Notes: generated by a model from the letters alone, not told the origin. Positions 47,506 to 56,698 are shown, numbered from the stretch's first letter. The stretch: DNA of 64,000 nt from Streptomyces coryli (GCF_011044975.1 NZ_JAAKZV010000009.1:1-64000); one strand, 5' to 3'. Numbers and translations: made by a program.

Positions 47506-50055
47506 TCAGCTCTGCAGGTCCAGCCGGACGACCGCCATGCCGTACGGCGGCAGTGCGACGGTGAAGCGCGGCGCGTCGGCGCCGGTGAGGCGGCCGGAGA
47601 CCGCGTGGATGCCGGTGATCTGCCGCGGGCCTTCCGGGTGCAGCTTCGCCGGATCCGCGGTGACGGTCGCGGTCAGCGGCTCGCCCGCGCTGTTGAGGAC
47701 GAGCGCGAACAGCCGCTCCCCGTCCACGGCGAGCGCGCCCAGCACTTCGGCCTGCGGGGTGTCGGCCGTCAGCATCCGCGGCGGGATGCGCAGCGTCGCC
47801 TTCGTGCCGTGGACGGTGCCGGGCGCGAAGCCGTAGGTCTGCTGGCCGCCGACCTTGGGCGTGAAGTAGCCGCGGGGGAAGGTGACCCGGCCGCCGCTGC
47901 GGGTGCGCGCCTCCTCCAGGAGGTAGTCGAGGATCCAGCCGATCTGCCACCAGGAGTGGTGCGGGAAGGCGCCGATGCCCTTGTCGAAGGTCTGCCAGTA
48001 GTAGGAGTGCACGCCCGGCGCCTCGGCCGTGAACGCGTCCCGGCCGAGCGCCGCCGCCCGGGCCATGTCCCGGTAGAGCGGCTCGCCGGTGAGGCGGAAG
48101 ACGCGCAGGTAGGTGCCGGCGAAGCTGGACAGCAGGATGGGGCCGTTGGCCGGGGCGCTGTCGTTCTGCTCCTTCTGCAGGCCGAGTTGGGTCAGCTGCC
48201 AGGCCTGGTACGTCTCGCCGTCCCGGGTGCGCGGCTCCGCCGACGGCCGGGGGTGGGTGTAGACCCAGGTGGTGTGGATGCGGGCGACCTCCAGGGCCGC
48301 CTTGCGGTAGCGGCGCTCGCCGGTCGCCTCGGCCAGGTCGAGCAGGCCCTGGATGCCCTGCGAGAGGGAGAGGTCCATGCGGAAGCCGGAGTCACCGGTC
48401 GAGCCGAGGTAGCGGGCGCGCTGGACGGCGTGCTTCACGTACCAGTCGGCGCCGCGCCGCGCGGCCGTGAGGTAGCGCTCGTCGCCGAGGACCCGGTGGG
48501 CGACGAAGAGGCCGTACCAGGTGGGCCGCAGATCCTCGGTCAGATGCGGGTACGTGACCGCGTACGGCGGCTCCTTGTTGGTCGCCACCTCCCACGAGCC
48601 GTCGCGCTTCTGGACGCTGGCCAGCTTGTCGGCGGCGAGCCGGATGCGGCCCTCGATCTCGGCGTCGCCGGGCTCGAAGAGCAGGATGTGGGCGAGGTCG
48701 GTGATGACGTAGTACGTGGTGGCGAGGGGCTCGACGTAGTCGGGGATGTCCGCGTCCGGATTGCCCTCCTCCACGAAGCGGTTGCTCTTGTAGAGGTAGT
48801 ACTGGCCCTTGAGGTCGCCCTGGTAGTGGCCGGTGGCGGTCTGCTGCTGGGCGAGCTTGAAGGCGCGGACGTACGGCAGCCGGTCGCGCTCCAGCAGTGG
48901 GTCGCCGGTGGCGGCGGCCAGGCCCCACATGGCTCCGATGTCGGAGTTCTTCATCGCGTCCTTGTCGGCGCCCTGGACGAAGCCGTTGTACTTCTGGGCG
49001 CCGATCTCGGTGCCCTCGTAGTCGTCGGTGAGCCACTGGGAGAGCGCCGGGTCGGCGATGTAGGTGCCCTGGATGCGGGCCAGGCGGTCGGTCAGCGCGT
49101 GCTCGTTGCGGGCGAGGTCCAGATAGCGGGAGAAGCCGTAGACGTCCTCGATGGCGTGCCGGTAGACGTCGAACCAGTCGGCGGCGGCGAGCGAGAAGCG
49201 GAAATCCAGCACCCGCTCCTCTCCGGCCTTCGTCCAGGACCCGGCGCCGCCGAGCACCGGCCGGGCGAGGTGCGGGGCCAGGTGTCCGGCGCGGTCGCGG
49301 GTGGACAGGGCGAGGCGGTTCTCGCGGTGGGTGATGGCGTCCTTCGCGTACGGGTCGCGGCCCATGCCCGGCTCGGCGATGGCGGCGAGGGTGAGGCCGT
49401 CGTCGGTGCTGATGAGCGGGGCGAGGGTGGTCGCCAGATGGTCGTAGCCGAGCTGCGGGACGGCGGGGAGGCCGTGGCCGTATTCGGCGGCCATGCGCAG
49501 GTCGGCGTTGGACTCGTGCCCGTACCAGAGGCCGGGGACCGTGCCCCAGGCGAGCCGGGATTCGGGGATTGCGCACAGCGTCGGGGTGCGCAGCGACACC
49601 CAGCCGTCCTGGGCGGCGGTCCAGGTGAGGGTGACGCGGATGTCGGTGGGGTGGTCGGGGTCGGGGCGCCAGTGGGCGGACAGGCTGCCGCAGGGGAGGG
49701 TGTGCCGGAAGGTGAGGCCGTCGCCGTCGGATGTGACGTCCTCTGGCCAGAAGTCGTAGTGGGTGCCGGCCTGGTCGGCCTGGACCTGCTTCGGGTCGGG
49801 CTTGGCCGGGTCGGGGGCGTGGGTGATGCCGTAGGAGCCGCGCGGGCCCGGGAGTTCGCGCCAGTCGCGGCCGTCGCGGGCGGCGGCCCGGGACGCCTGC
49901 CAGCCGTCCGGGGTGTGGCGCCAGTCGATGCGGACGCGCTCGCCCGCGAGCCGGACGGGGCCGGCCGGCGCCGCCTGTGCCGTTCCGGTCCGGTCCGCGG
50001 ATGCGGCGAGGGCGGTGGCGGCTGACGCCTTGACGAAGGTCCGGCGCGTGGGCAT
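47506..50055 (-). CDS. Tat-exported large six-hairpin glycosidase-like enzyme
   Basis: An 849-residue protein with a twin-arginine-type leader (PTRRTFVKASAATALAA). Residues about 40-330 look like a beta-sandwich domain; residues about 380-720 form an alpha/alpha-barrel-like series of helices with AMWGLAAATGDPLL, TTYYVITDLAHILLF, PTWYGLFVAHRVLGD and SLSQGIQGLLDLAEATG; the end is again beta-rich. The layout is that of enzymes acting on polysaccharides, but no family can be fixed. ATG at 50055 lies 7 nt after AGAGGAG, while the ATG at 50061 is too close to it. It is divergent from IclR and the sugar ABC importer, forming one carbohydrate-use locus with GH16. Confidence 0.75.
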   Translation of the reverse strand: MPTRRTFVKASAATALAASADRTGTAQAAPAGPVRLAGERVRIDWRHTPDGWQASRAAARDGRDWRELPGPRGSYGITHAPDPAKPDPKQVQADQAGTHYDFWPEDVTSDGDGLTFRHTLPCGSLSAHWRPDPDHPTDIRVTLTWTAAQDGWVSLRTPTLCAIPESRLAWGTVPGLWYGHESNADLRMAAEYGHGLPAVPQLGYDHLATTLAPLISTDDGLTLAAIAEPGMGRDPYAKDAITHRENRLALSTRDRAGHLAPHLARPVLGGAGSWTKAGEERVLDFRFSLAAADWFDVYRHAIEDVYGFSRYLDLARNEHALTDRLARIQGTYIADPALSQWLTDDYEGTEIGAQKYNGFVQGADKDAMKNSDIGAMWGLAAATGDPLLERDRLPYVRAFKLAQQQTATGHYQGDLKGQYYLYKSNRFVEEGNPDADIPDYVEPLATTYYVITDLAHILLFEPGDAEIEGRIRLAADKLASVQKRDGSWEVATNKEPPYAVTYPHLTEDLRPTWYGLFVAHRVLGDERYLTAARRGADWYVKHAVQRARYLGSTGDSGFRMDLSLSQGIQGLLDLAEATGERRYRKAALEVARIHTTWVYTHPRPSAEPRTRDGETYQAWQLTQLGLQKEQNDSAPANGPILLSSFAGTYLRVFRLTGEPLYRDMARAAALGRDAFTAEAPGVHSYYWQTFDKGIGAFPHHSWWQIGWILDYLLEEARTRSGGRVTFPRGYFTPKVGGQQTYGFAPGTVHGTKATLRIPPRMLTADTPQAEVLGALAVDGERLFALVLNSAGEPLTATVTADPAKLHPEGPRQITGIHAVSGRLTGADAPRFTVALPPYGMAVVRLDLQS

Positions 50056-50123
50056 CGACATGCTCCTCTGCGGGTTGCAACTCCCATGCGTAATGCAGGA
50101 AGCGTGTCCACACTCTGCACAGG

Positions 50124-50237
50124 CGTCAACCCCTGGTGCGCCAGAAACCCCTGCGCCATGGAAGGTTGCGATCCGGCACCTTCCTGAACTGCGCCAGTCA
50201 CAAGGGGTTGACGGCCGCGCAATATGTGGGCAACGAT
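50124..50237. promoter_or_regulatory. Divergent promoters with mirrored GGGGTTGACG and a central inverted repeat
   Basis: Both strands carry GGGGTTGACG: plus-strand TTGACG at 50208-50213 with AACGAT 18 nt downstream, and minus-strand TTGACG at 50124-50129 with ACGCTT 18 nt downstream. Between them GGAAGGT (50160-50166) and ACCTTCC (50178-50184) form a perfect 7 bp inverted repeat with 11 nt spacer, and TGCGCCA occurs three times. The 219 bp gap thus looks like a shared control region for the exported enzyme and the IclR-ABC operon, with the repeat as a likely IclR operator. Confidence 0.55.
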
Positions 50238-50274
50238 CCCGCATGTTGCAAGTCGGATTCACTGGAGTTGGTCG

Positions 50275-51093
50275 ATGGCATCGGATCAGGGCAACAACCA
50301 GAGTGTGGAACGGGCGATGGCCGTCCTCGGCGTCTTCCTCAACGGGCACCCCGAGCTCCGGGTCTCCGACGTCGTACGGATCACCGGGCTCGGCACGTCC
50401 ACCACCTCGCGGTTGCTCGCCACCCTCGAGTCGCTGGATTTCGTCGAACGCGACGGCATCAGCGGCCTGTACCGCCTCGGCACCGCGCCGATCACCCTCG
50501 GCGGCGTCGCCGTGAACAACCACCCCGTACACCGCGAGGCCCGCCAGCTCGCCCAGGAGCTCGCCGCCCGCCTCGAGCTGGGCGCCAATGTCGCGATCCG
50601 GCACGGCGCCGCGCTGTTCTACCTGCTCAACTTCGAGGGCCGGCAGGCCCCCCGCTCCACCGTCCTGACCGGCCAGCGCAAGCCGCTGCACGCCACCGGC
50701 CTCGGCAAGTGCCTGCTCCTCGGCCTCGCCCCCGAGCAGCGCCGCGAACTGCTGCCGGAGGCAGAGCTGCACGGTTTCACGCACGCGACCATCACCAGCC
50801 ACCGGGCGCTCGACGCGGAGCTCGACAAGGCGGCCCGGCACGGCTACGCCACCGAGGTCGAGGAGCTCGCCCACGGCCGCAGCTGCGTCGCCGCCCCCAT
50901 CCGCGACCGCACCGGCTCCATCACCGCCGCGATCTCCATCTCCGGGCCGCTGTCCACCGTCGCCCTCGACCGGCGCGAGACGGAGCTGGCCCGGGCGGCG
51001 ATCGAGGCGGCCGACTCGATCAGCGTCGGCCTCGGCTACGTAGGACCGCGCGGCGCACCGGCCGCCGCCGTACCGGAGAGGAGCCGGGCGTGA
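50275..51093 (+). CDS. IclR-family transcriptional regulator
   Basis: A 272-residue regulator. The winged helix (about 8-70) includes QSVERAMAVLGVFL and TSTTSRLLATLESLDFVER, and the C-terminal effector domain (80-255) has PLHATGLGKCLL and the signature CVAAPIRDRTGSITAAISISGP. ATG at 50275 is preceded by TGGAG. It overlaps the first permease gene by 4 nt and so is expressed with the importer, most likely as a local repressor that responds to the imported sugar. Confidence 0.93.
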   Translation: MASDQGNNQSVERAMAVLGVFLNGHPELRVSDVVRITGLGTSTTSRLLATLESLDFVERDGISGLYRLGTAPITLGGVAVNNHPVHREARQLAQELAARLELGANVAIRHGAALFYLLNFEGRQAPRSTVLTGQRKPLHATGLGKCLLLGLAPEQRRELLPEAELHGFTHATITSHRALDAELDKAARHGYATEVEELAHGRSCVAAPIRDRTGSITAAISISGPLSTVALDRRETELARAAIEAADSISVGLGYVGPRGAPAAAVPERSRA

Positions 51094-52010
51094 CCACCAC
51101 CGGCATAGCGCCGCCCGCCAAGGCCCGCGAACGCCACGGGCAGAAGCTCTCCAACGGCGCCTTCGCGCTGCTGCTGACGCTGCCCGGCATGGCGCTCTTC
51201 GCGGCGATCGTGCTCTACCCGCTGATCGCCTCGATCACCACCGGCTTCTTCAAGCAGGACCTGCGCTTCCCCGGCCGCACCTGGGCGGGCCTGCAGAACT
51301 ACGCGGACGTCCTGAACCGGGACTTCTGGCCGGTGCTGCAGAACACCCTGGTCTTCACCGTCGGCGCCACCGCCATCCCGTTCGTGATCGGCTTCGCGCT
51401 CGCGCTGGCCCTGAACAGCGGGCTGAAGGGCAGCGGCTTCCTGCGCGGGCTCTTCCTCTTCCCCTGGGTGATCCCGGGCGTCGTGGTCTCGTTCCTCTGG
51501 ATGTGGATCTTCAACGCCAACTACGGGGTGCTCAACGGGGCCTTGATGAAGATCGGGATCATCGAGGAGTCCGTCAGCTGGCTGGGGGAGCCGACCACCG
51601 CCATGCTCGCGGTGATCATCACCAAGACCTGGGCCAGCTTCCCCTGGATGATGGTGATGCTGCTGGCCGGCCTGCAGACCGTGCCGCGCGAGCTGCACGA
51701 GGCCGCCGCCGTCGACGGCGCCGGCGCCGTGCGCCGCTTCTTCGCCGTCACCTGGCCGGGCGTACGGGCCGTCGCCGCGATCACGATCCTGCTGGAGTTC
51801 ATCTGGAACTTCCAGCACTTCGACACCATCTACGTGCTCACCGGCGGCGGCCCCGCCGGCGCCACGGAGACCTTCGCCGTCGCCGTCTACCAGGACGCCT
51901 TCAAGGGCTACGACCTCGGGCACGCGACCGCGCTCGGCGGGCTGTGGATGCTGCTGCTCCTGGTGCTCGTCGGGGTGTACCTGAAGACCTCGGAGCGGGA
52001 GCCGAAATGA
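51090..52010 (+). CDS. Sugar ABC transporter permease (MalF-type)
   Basis: A 306-residue permease with six membrane helices. The EAA loop that contacts the ATPase reads ELHEAAAVDGAGAVRRFFAVTWP at about residues 205-227. The N-terminal segment LPGMALFAAIVLYPLIASI is typical of CUT1 sugar permeases. GTG at 51090 overlaps the IclR stop (GTGA). No ATPase gene is nearby, so it probably uses a shared MsiK-type ATPase, as CUT1 importers in Streptomyces commonly do. Confidence 0.94.
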   Translation: MTTTGIAPPAKARERHGQKLSNGAFALLLTLPGMALFAAIVLYPLIASITTGFFKQDLRFPGRTWAGLQNYADVLNRDFWPVLQNTLVFTVGATAIPFVIGFALALALNSGLKGSGFLRGLFLFPWVIPGVVVSFLWMWIFNANYGVLNGALMKIGIIEESVSWLGEPTTAMLAVIITKTWASFPWMMVMLLAGLQTVPRELHEAAAVDGAGAVRRFFAVTWPGVRAVAAITILLEFIWNFQHFDTIYVLTGGGPAGATETFAVAVYQDAFKGYDLGHATALGGLWMLLLLVLVGVYLKTSEREPK

Positions 52011-52918
52011 CTACGTTGCTGGCCCAAGAGGCCCCCGCGCCGGCCGCTCGGCGCGCTCACCCGGCGGGCACCCGCCGCCCGCGCCGCCGCCCCGACCAGA
52101 TCCGCTCGTCGGTCGCGGCCTGGATCGCCGTCGCCGTCATCGGACTGTTCGCGCTGCTGCCGCTGTACTGGCTGCTGGTCACCGCCGTCAGCCCGAAGGA
52201 CCAGGCGTTCCAGTTCCCGCCGAAGTTCATCCCGACCGACTTCACCCTCGAGAACTTCCGCGCCTTCGCCGAGAACGAGGCGCTCTTCGACTACATGGTC
52301 AACAGCGTCATCGTCGCCGTCCTCACCTCGCTGCTGAGCGTGGTGGTGGCGACGTACATGGGCTACTCGTTCTCGAAGTTCCGCTACCGCGGCCGCAAGT
52401 CGCTGATGAACTTCGTGCTCGCCTCGCAGATGTTCCCGCAGGCGCTGCTGCTGATCACGCTGTACGCGGTCTTCCGGCAGTTCGGACTCCTGGGCAGCTA
52501 TACGGCGCTGATCCTGTCCTTCGCGACCTTCACCATGCCGCTGTGCGTGTGGATGCTGAAGGGGATCTTCGACACCGTGCCCGACGCGCTGCTGGAGGCC
52601 GCCGCCATCGACGGCGCCTCGCGCTGGCGGACCCTGCACACCATCGTCGCGCCGCTGGCCGCGCCCGGCATGATCGCCGCCGGTCTGTTCGCCTTCGTCC
52701 GCGGCTGGAACGACTTCATCTTCGCGCTCACCCTCGCCGACAAGGACACCATGACGCTCCCGCCGGGGCTGGTGAACACGTATATCGGCGAGTTCCAGAC
52801 GGCCTGGCCCGCGCTGATGGCGGCCTCCCTCGTCGTCTCGCTGCCCGTCGTCATCGCCTTCATGTTCCTGCAGCGCTACCTCGTCGGCGGGCTCACCGCC
52901 GGTGCGGTGAAGAGCTGA
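52007..52918 (+). CDS. Sugar ABC transporter permease (MalG-type)
   Basis: A 303-residue permease with six membrane helices and the EAA loop LLEAAAIDGASRWRTLHTIVAP at about residues 196-217. It has an Arg/Pro-rich cytoplasmic N-terminus of about 35 residues. ATG at 52007 overlaps the upstream permease stop. The end RYLVGGLTAGAVK is the normal CUT1 MalG terminus. It pairs with the preceding permease as a heterodimer. Confidence 0.94.
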   Translation: MTTLLAQEAPAPAARRAHPAGTRRPRRRPDQIRSSVAAWIAVAVIGLFALLPLYWLLVTAVSPKDQAFQFPPKFIPTDFTLENFRAFAENEALFDYMVNSVIVAVLTSLLSVVVATYMGYSFSKFRYRGRKSLMNFVLASQMFPQALLLITLYAVFRQFGLLGSYTALILSFATFTMPLCVWMLKGIFDTVPDALLEAAAIDGASRWRTLHTIVAPLAAPGMIAAGLFAFVRGWNDFIFALTLADKDTMTLPPGLVNTYIGEFQTAWPALMAASLVVSLPVVIAFMFLQRYLVGGLTAGAVKS

Positions 52919-52937
52919 CCGCCTCAAGGAGACCAGC

Positions 52938-54233
52938 ATGCGTACATCCGGAATCGACCGCCGCACCACCCTCAGACTCTTCGGCGCCGCGACGGCCGGC
53001 ATAGCCGGCGCGGGCGCGCTCGGCGCCTGCGCCCCCTCCGGCGGCAGCACCGACAGCGGCGGCGACGCCAAGGCCAAGAACTTCGGCTTCACCTCCTGGT
53101 CGCTCAACGAGGAGGCCACCAAGGCCGAGGTCAACAAGATCGTCAAGGGCTGGGAGTCCGGCCACAAGGCGAAGATCAAGACCACCGCGTACCCGTACAA
53201 CGAATATCTGCAGCAGCTCACCCTCAAGCTCAACGGCGGCGAGATCAGCGGCGCCGTGCACCTCGACATCGCCTGGCTCGCCGCCATCGCGCAGATGGGC
53301 AAGCTCGTCGACCTGGGCGACGTGGCCGGCGAGGGCGGCTATACGGACGTGGCGCTGACGAGCGGCCAGTACGAGAAGAAGCAGTACGGGCTGCCGTGGA
53401 CCACCGGCTCCATCGGCGTGATCGGCAACCAGAAGCTGCTCGACGAGGCGGGGATCAAGAAACACCCCGTGACGATCGCGGAGTTCGAGGACGCGCTGCG
53501 CGCCCTGAAGGAGCTCAAGGGCGTCACCCCGTACGCCGCCGCCACCAAGGTCGCGCAGCTCAAGGACATCTTCCCCTGGATGCAGACCTTCGGCTGCACG
53601 ATCCTCGACGGCGACAAGGTGACGATCGGCGACGACGCTTCCATCGACGCCGTCGAGTGGTACAAGAAGCTGCACGACGCCAAGCTCATCGCCAAGGACG
53701 TCGACCGCTTCGACGCCCGCGCGCTCTTCGGCCAGGGCACGGTCGGCTTCTACGACGACGCGGTCATCGGCAAGGGCGCGACCCTGGCCACCGCCAAGGA
53801 CAAGAACCTGGCGGACGCGATGGTGCCGGTGCCCCGGCCCGTACTGAAGAAGGGCGACGACCCGCAGGCCCTGCTGTGGGGCGGCGTGCTCGCGGTGGTC
53901 AAGGGCGAAGGCTCCGACTCGGCCGCGGACTTCGCGCTGCACGCCACCTCGGACGTGCCGACCGCGGTCAGCTACTTCGGCAAGACGGCGATGCCGCCCA
54001 CGACGGCGAAGGGCCTGGCCGACCCCAAGGTGGCCGCGGACACCTTCACTTCGGACTGGACCAAGAAGATCACCAAGACGGCGACGCCCGGCCCGTTCTG
54101 GGCGTACGCGAAGAACGCCCAGATCGAGGAGGCCGTCGCCAAGCAGGTCCAGGCGGTCCTGGTCGGCCAGTCGTCGGCGAGGGACGCGATGAAGCGGGCA
54201 CGGGACGAGGTGACGACGCTCATCAAGGAGTGA
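52938..54233 (+). CDS. Sugar ABC transporter substrate-binding lipoprotein
   Basis: A 431-residue extracellular binding protein. The N-terminus carries a twin-arginine-like motif (DRRTTLRLFG) and a lipobox GALGAC with lipidated C31. The two-lobed SBP_bac_1 fold follows, including QQLTLKLNGGEISGAVHLDI and LPWTTGSIGVIGNQKLLDEA. A ribosome-binding site AAGGAG precedes the ATG. The gene lies last in the IclR-permease-permease-SBP operon, which is unusual since the binding protein often comes first. A 17 bp tandem repeat spans its stop codon. Confidence 0.93.
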   Translation: MRTSGIDRRTTLRLFGAATAGIAGAGALGACAPSGGSTDSGGDAKAKNFGFTSWSLNEEATKAEVNKIVKGWESGHKAKIKTTAYPYNEYLQQLTLKLNGGEISGAVHLDIAWLAAIAQMGKLVDLGDVAGEGGYTDVALTSGQYEKKQYGLPWTTGSIGVIGNQKLLDEAGIKKHPVTIAEFEDALRALKELKGVTPYAAATKVAQLKDIFPWMQTFGCTILDGDKVTIGDDASIDAVEWYKKLHDAKLIAKDVDRFDARALFGQGTVGFYDDAVIGKGATLATAKDKNLADAMVPVPRPVLKKGDDPQALLWGGVLAVVKGEGSDSAADFALHATSDVPTAVSYFGKTAMPPTTAKGLADPKVAADTFTSDWTKKITKTATPGPFWAYAKNAQIEEAVAKQVQAVLVGQSSARDAMKRARDEVTTLIKE

Positions 54234-54248
54234 CGCTCATCAAGGAGT
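54215..54248. repeat. 17 bp tandem direct repeat at the convergent gene junction
   Basis: GACGCTCATCAAGGAGT occurs twice in direct succession (54215-54231 and 54232-54248). It spans the stop codon of the SBP gene and the stop codon of the AraC gene. It looks like a recent small duplication that changed the C-terminal codons of one of the two proteins. Confidence 0.9.
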
Positions 54249-55019
54249 TGGGCCGTTGCCGCCGGGGGCGGTCGGACGGAAGTACGCGCCGGGCGTGGTG
54301 CCGGTCTCGCGCCGGAACGCCGCGACGAACGCGCTCGTCGTCTCGTAACCGACCGCCCGCGCCACCCGGTCGAGCGGCTCGCCCGCGGCCAGTGCGGGCA
54401 GCGCCGCCTGCAGGCGGACGAGGGTGCGCCAGCGGCCGAACGTCATCCCGGTGCCGGTCAGGAACAGCCGGGCCAGCGTGCGGCCGGAGGCGCCCACCCG
54501 GCGCCCCCAGGCGTCGACCGTCAGGCCGCTCGCGGGCTCGTCGAGGAGCGCCTGCGCGACCTCGCGGGCGCGCGGGTCGGCCGGCAGCGGGGCGTCGAGC
54601 GCGGTGACCGGCGCGGGGCGCAGCAGGTCCAGGAGCAGTGCCTCGCCGCGGGCCCGGTGCCCGGCGCCGAGGTCCGGGTCGTTGAGGTGGATGATCAGCT
54701 CCGCCAGCAGGCGGGAGACCTCGACCGCTTGAAGGCCACTCCACTTTTCCGGCGCCTCGCGCGGCACCGCGGGCAGGTAGAGCGACGTCATCGTGGTGTG
54801 CGCGGCCGCGACCACCTCGTGCGGCATTCCGGCCGGGATCCACAGCGCCCGGGTGGTCGGGAGCACCCACCGCCGCGCCTCCGCGTCGACGGTGAGGGTG
54901 CCGCTGGACGCCCAGGCCAGCTGGTGCACGGGGTGGGTGTGGCGGCTGAACCGGGTGCCGGCCGGCATCGGGAAGGTGCCGATGAGCACGAGGGCAACGC
55001 CGTGTCCGTTTCTCGACAT
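54240..55019 (-). CDS. AraC-family regulator with N-terminal cupin
   Basis: A 259-residue regulator. The N-terminal AraC-type cupin includes RFSRHTHPVHQLAWASSGTL and the C-terminal double helix-turn-helix has GRRVGASGRTLARLFLTGTG and RVARAVGYETTSAFVAAFRR with the classic GxxPGAYFR end. ATG at 55019 is divergent from the methyltransferase gene start at 55076, so this regulator probably controls it. The last residues fall in a 17 bp duplicated segment. Confidence 0.92.
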   Translation of the reverse strand: MSRNGHGVALVLIGTFPMPAGTRFSRHTHPVHQLAWASSGTLTVDAEARRWVLPTTRALWIPAGMPHEVVAAAHTTMTSLYLPAVPREAPEKWSGLQAVEVSRLLAELIIHLNDPDLGAGHRARGEALLLDLLRPAPVTALDAPLPADPRAREVAQALLDEPASGLTVDAWGRRVGASGRTLARLFLTGTGMTFGRWRTLVRLQAALPALAAGEPLDRVARAVGYETTSAFVAAFRRETGTTPGAYFRPTAPGGNGPTP

Positions 55020-55075
55020 TGACTGGAAGGTTACGTCCTTACGGACGCTGCCGCGCCGTCCCTAGCGTGGCCGCC

Positions 55076-55672
55076 ATGAACAAAGAACATGACGAGCTGT
55101 GCGCGAGCCCGGAGTGGGCCGCCCTGCTGCACGAGAATGTCCTGCCGCTCGCCGTCGACCGTGCCGATCTCGGGAAGGAGTTGCTCGAAGTCGGCCCGGG
55201 GCCGGGCGCGGCAACGGAGTGGCTGCGCACCCGGGTCGACCGCCTGGTGGCCGTCGAGATCGAGGCCGCGGCGGCTGAGCGGCTGGCGGCGCGGTTTGCC
55301 GGTACGAACGTGGAGGTGCGCCAAGGCAGCGGCAGCGCCCTGGAGTTCGCCGACGACTCCTTCGACTCGGCGGCGTCGTTCACGATGCTCCACCACGTGC
55401 CGACGGTGGCGCTGCAGAACCGGCTGCTGGCGGAGATCCTGCGGGTGCTGCGGCCCGGTGGCGTGCTGGTGGGCGCGGACAGCCTTCCGAGCAGCCCGCT
55501 GCACGAATTCCACGAGGGGGATGTCTACAACCCGGTGGAGCCGGCCGCCTTCCTCACCCGGCTGCAGACGCTGGGCTATGTCGACATCACGCTCGGCGTG
55601 ACCACCGGGCTGACCTTCTCGGCCCACAAGCCGCCCGAGCCCGAGCCGGAGCCCGAGCCCGCGGTCAGCTGA
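55076..55672 (+). CDS. Class I SAM-dependent methyltransferase
   Basis: A 198-residue Methyltransf_11-type protein. Motif I is LLEVGPGPGAATEWL (about 37-51), followed by an acidic end of strand 2 (VAVEIEA), FADDSFDSAASFTMLHHVP and VLRPGGVLVGAD. The C-terminus has a short PEPEPEPEP repeat. A TAGCGT -10-like box lies 7 nt before ATG, which suggests a leaderless transcript. It is divergent from the AraC regulator by 56 bp and overlaps the IclR gene by 8 bp at the 3 prime end. The substrate is unknown. Confidence 0.9.
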   Translation: MNKEHDELCASPEWAALLHENVLPLAVDRADLGKELLEVGPGPGAATEWLRTRVDRLVAVEIEAAAAERLAARFAGTNVEVRQGSGSALEFADDSFDSAASFTMLHHVPTVALQNRLLAEILRVLRPGGVLVGADSLPSSPLHEFHEGDVYNPVEPAAFLTRLQTLGYVDITLGVTTGLTFSAHKPPEPEPEPEPAVS

Positions 55673-56477
55673 GCGGCGTCGCGTGCGCCATGAAGCCGAG
55701 GCTGGTGGAGATCAGGTCGGCGGCCTCGATCACCTTCGCCGCCAATTCGTCCTGGCGTCCCGGCAGATCCATGGCCGACAGCGACCCTGATACGGACACC
55801 GCGGCGACGACCGCCCCCGACCGGTCCCGTACCGGCGCCGCCAGGCACGCGCGGCCGAAGGCGAGCTCCTCGACCTCGGTCGCGTAGCCGCGGGCGCGTA
55901 CCTCCTCGAGGGCCTTGAGCAGCCCGTCGAAGTCGGTGACGGTGTGCGGGGTGTAGGCGGGATACGCCGCGCCCATCACCTCGTGCACCTGCTCCTCGCC
56001 GAGGCCGGAGAGCAGCGCCTTCCCCATCGCCGTGGAGTGCAGCGGCGCGGACCGCCCGGTGAGGGTGAAGGCGCGCGGTGCCTGCGGCCCTTCGAAGTGG
56101 CAGAGGTAAAACATCGAATCCCCGTGCCGCTCCGCCACATTGGCCCCGAGCCCGAGCTCATGCGCCAGATTCTGCGCGACTTGCCGCGCCGCCCGGTGCA
56201 CCGGCGACTGATTCAGCGCGACCCCCGCCAGCTCCACCACCTTCGGCCCGATCCGGTGCAGCCCACTGCGCTCGTCCCGTACCAGATAACCCAGCGTTTC
56301 CAGCGCCGCCACCAGCCGCGACACGGTCGACTGCCCGAGCCCGGTCAGTTCGACCAGCTCCGCGATCCGCCGCTCCGGCTGCTCATCACTGAAATACGAC
56401 AACAACGAGAGCGCCCGCTCGACGCTCTGCGTGCCGGTGCCGGTACCCCCGGCCCCAGCGGACCCCGACCGCGCCAT
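55665..56477 (-). CDS. IclR-family transcriptional regulator
   Basis: A 270-residue IclR protein with the winged helix at about 15-80 (QSVERALSLLSYFS, QSTVSRLVAALETLGYLVRD) and an effector domain with PLHSTAMGKALL and CLAAPVRDRSGAVVAAVSVSG. ATG at 56477 has a GAGGG site. No obvious target operon sits beside it: upstream lies only a GntR-type remnant, so its original partner genes may have been lost. An inverted repeat CATCCA-N5-TGGATG upstream may be its operator. Confidence 0.92.
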   Translation of the reverse strand: MARSGSAGAGGTGTGTQSVERALSLLSYFSDEQPERRIAELVELTGLGQSTVSRLVAALETLGYLVRDERSGLHRIGPKVVELAGVALNQSPVHRAARQVAQNLAHELGLGANVAERHGDSMFYLCHFEGPQAPRAFTLTGRSAPLHSTAMGKALLSGLGEEQVHEVMGAAYPAYTPHTVTDFDGLLKALEEVRARGYATEVEELAFGRACLAAPVRDRSGAVVAAVSVSGSLSAMDLPGRQDELAAKVIEAADLISTSLGFMAHATPLS

Positions 56478-56508
56478 CGAGCCCTCACCCCTCGTGTCGT
56501 CATGAAGT

Positions 56509-56525
56509 CATCCAGATGGTGGATG
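56509..56525. promoter_or_regulatory. CATCCA-N5-TGGATG inverted repeat upstream of IclR
   Basis: Perfect 6 bp arms around GATGG lie 32 bp upstream of the IclR start at 56477. It may be the autoregulatory operator of this IclR protein, or a relic of the GntR-type regulator whose remnant follows. Confidence 0.45.
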
Positions 56526-56563
56526 CTACATGGGACCCACGACTGCGAAGCCGTACGGGCTGA

Positions 56564-56698
56564 TGCGCGGCACCGACCGCCCCGCACCGCGACCCGGCGG
56601 TGATCCACCGCGTCCACGCGGACATCCTGGAGGCGGTGGAGAGCGGCGATCCGGATCACGCGCGCGAGGCGGTGCGGCAGCAGTGCGGGGGCAGCCGA
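56564..56698 (+). pseudogene. Remnant of a GntR/FadR-type regulator (FCD domain tail)
   Basis: The frame encodes PHRDPAVIHRVHADILEAVE and then SGDPDHAREAVRQQC, which fits the end of an FCD domain (H-x3-ILEAI-x2-GDPxxARxAM). A stop lies just before it at 56561-56563 and the DNA-binding part is absent, so it is a fragment. The rest of the 372 bp stretch 56478-56849 holds the CATCCA repeat and no other gene I can support. Confidence 0.55.
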
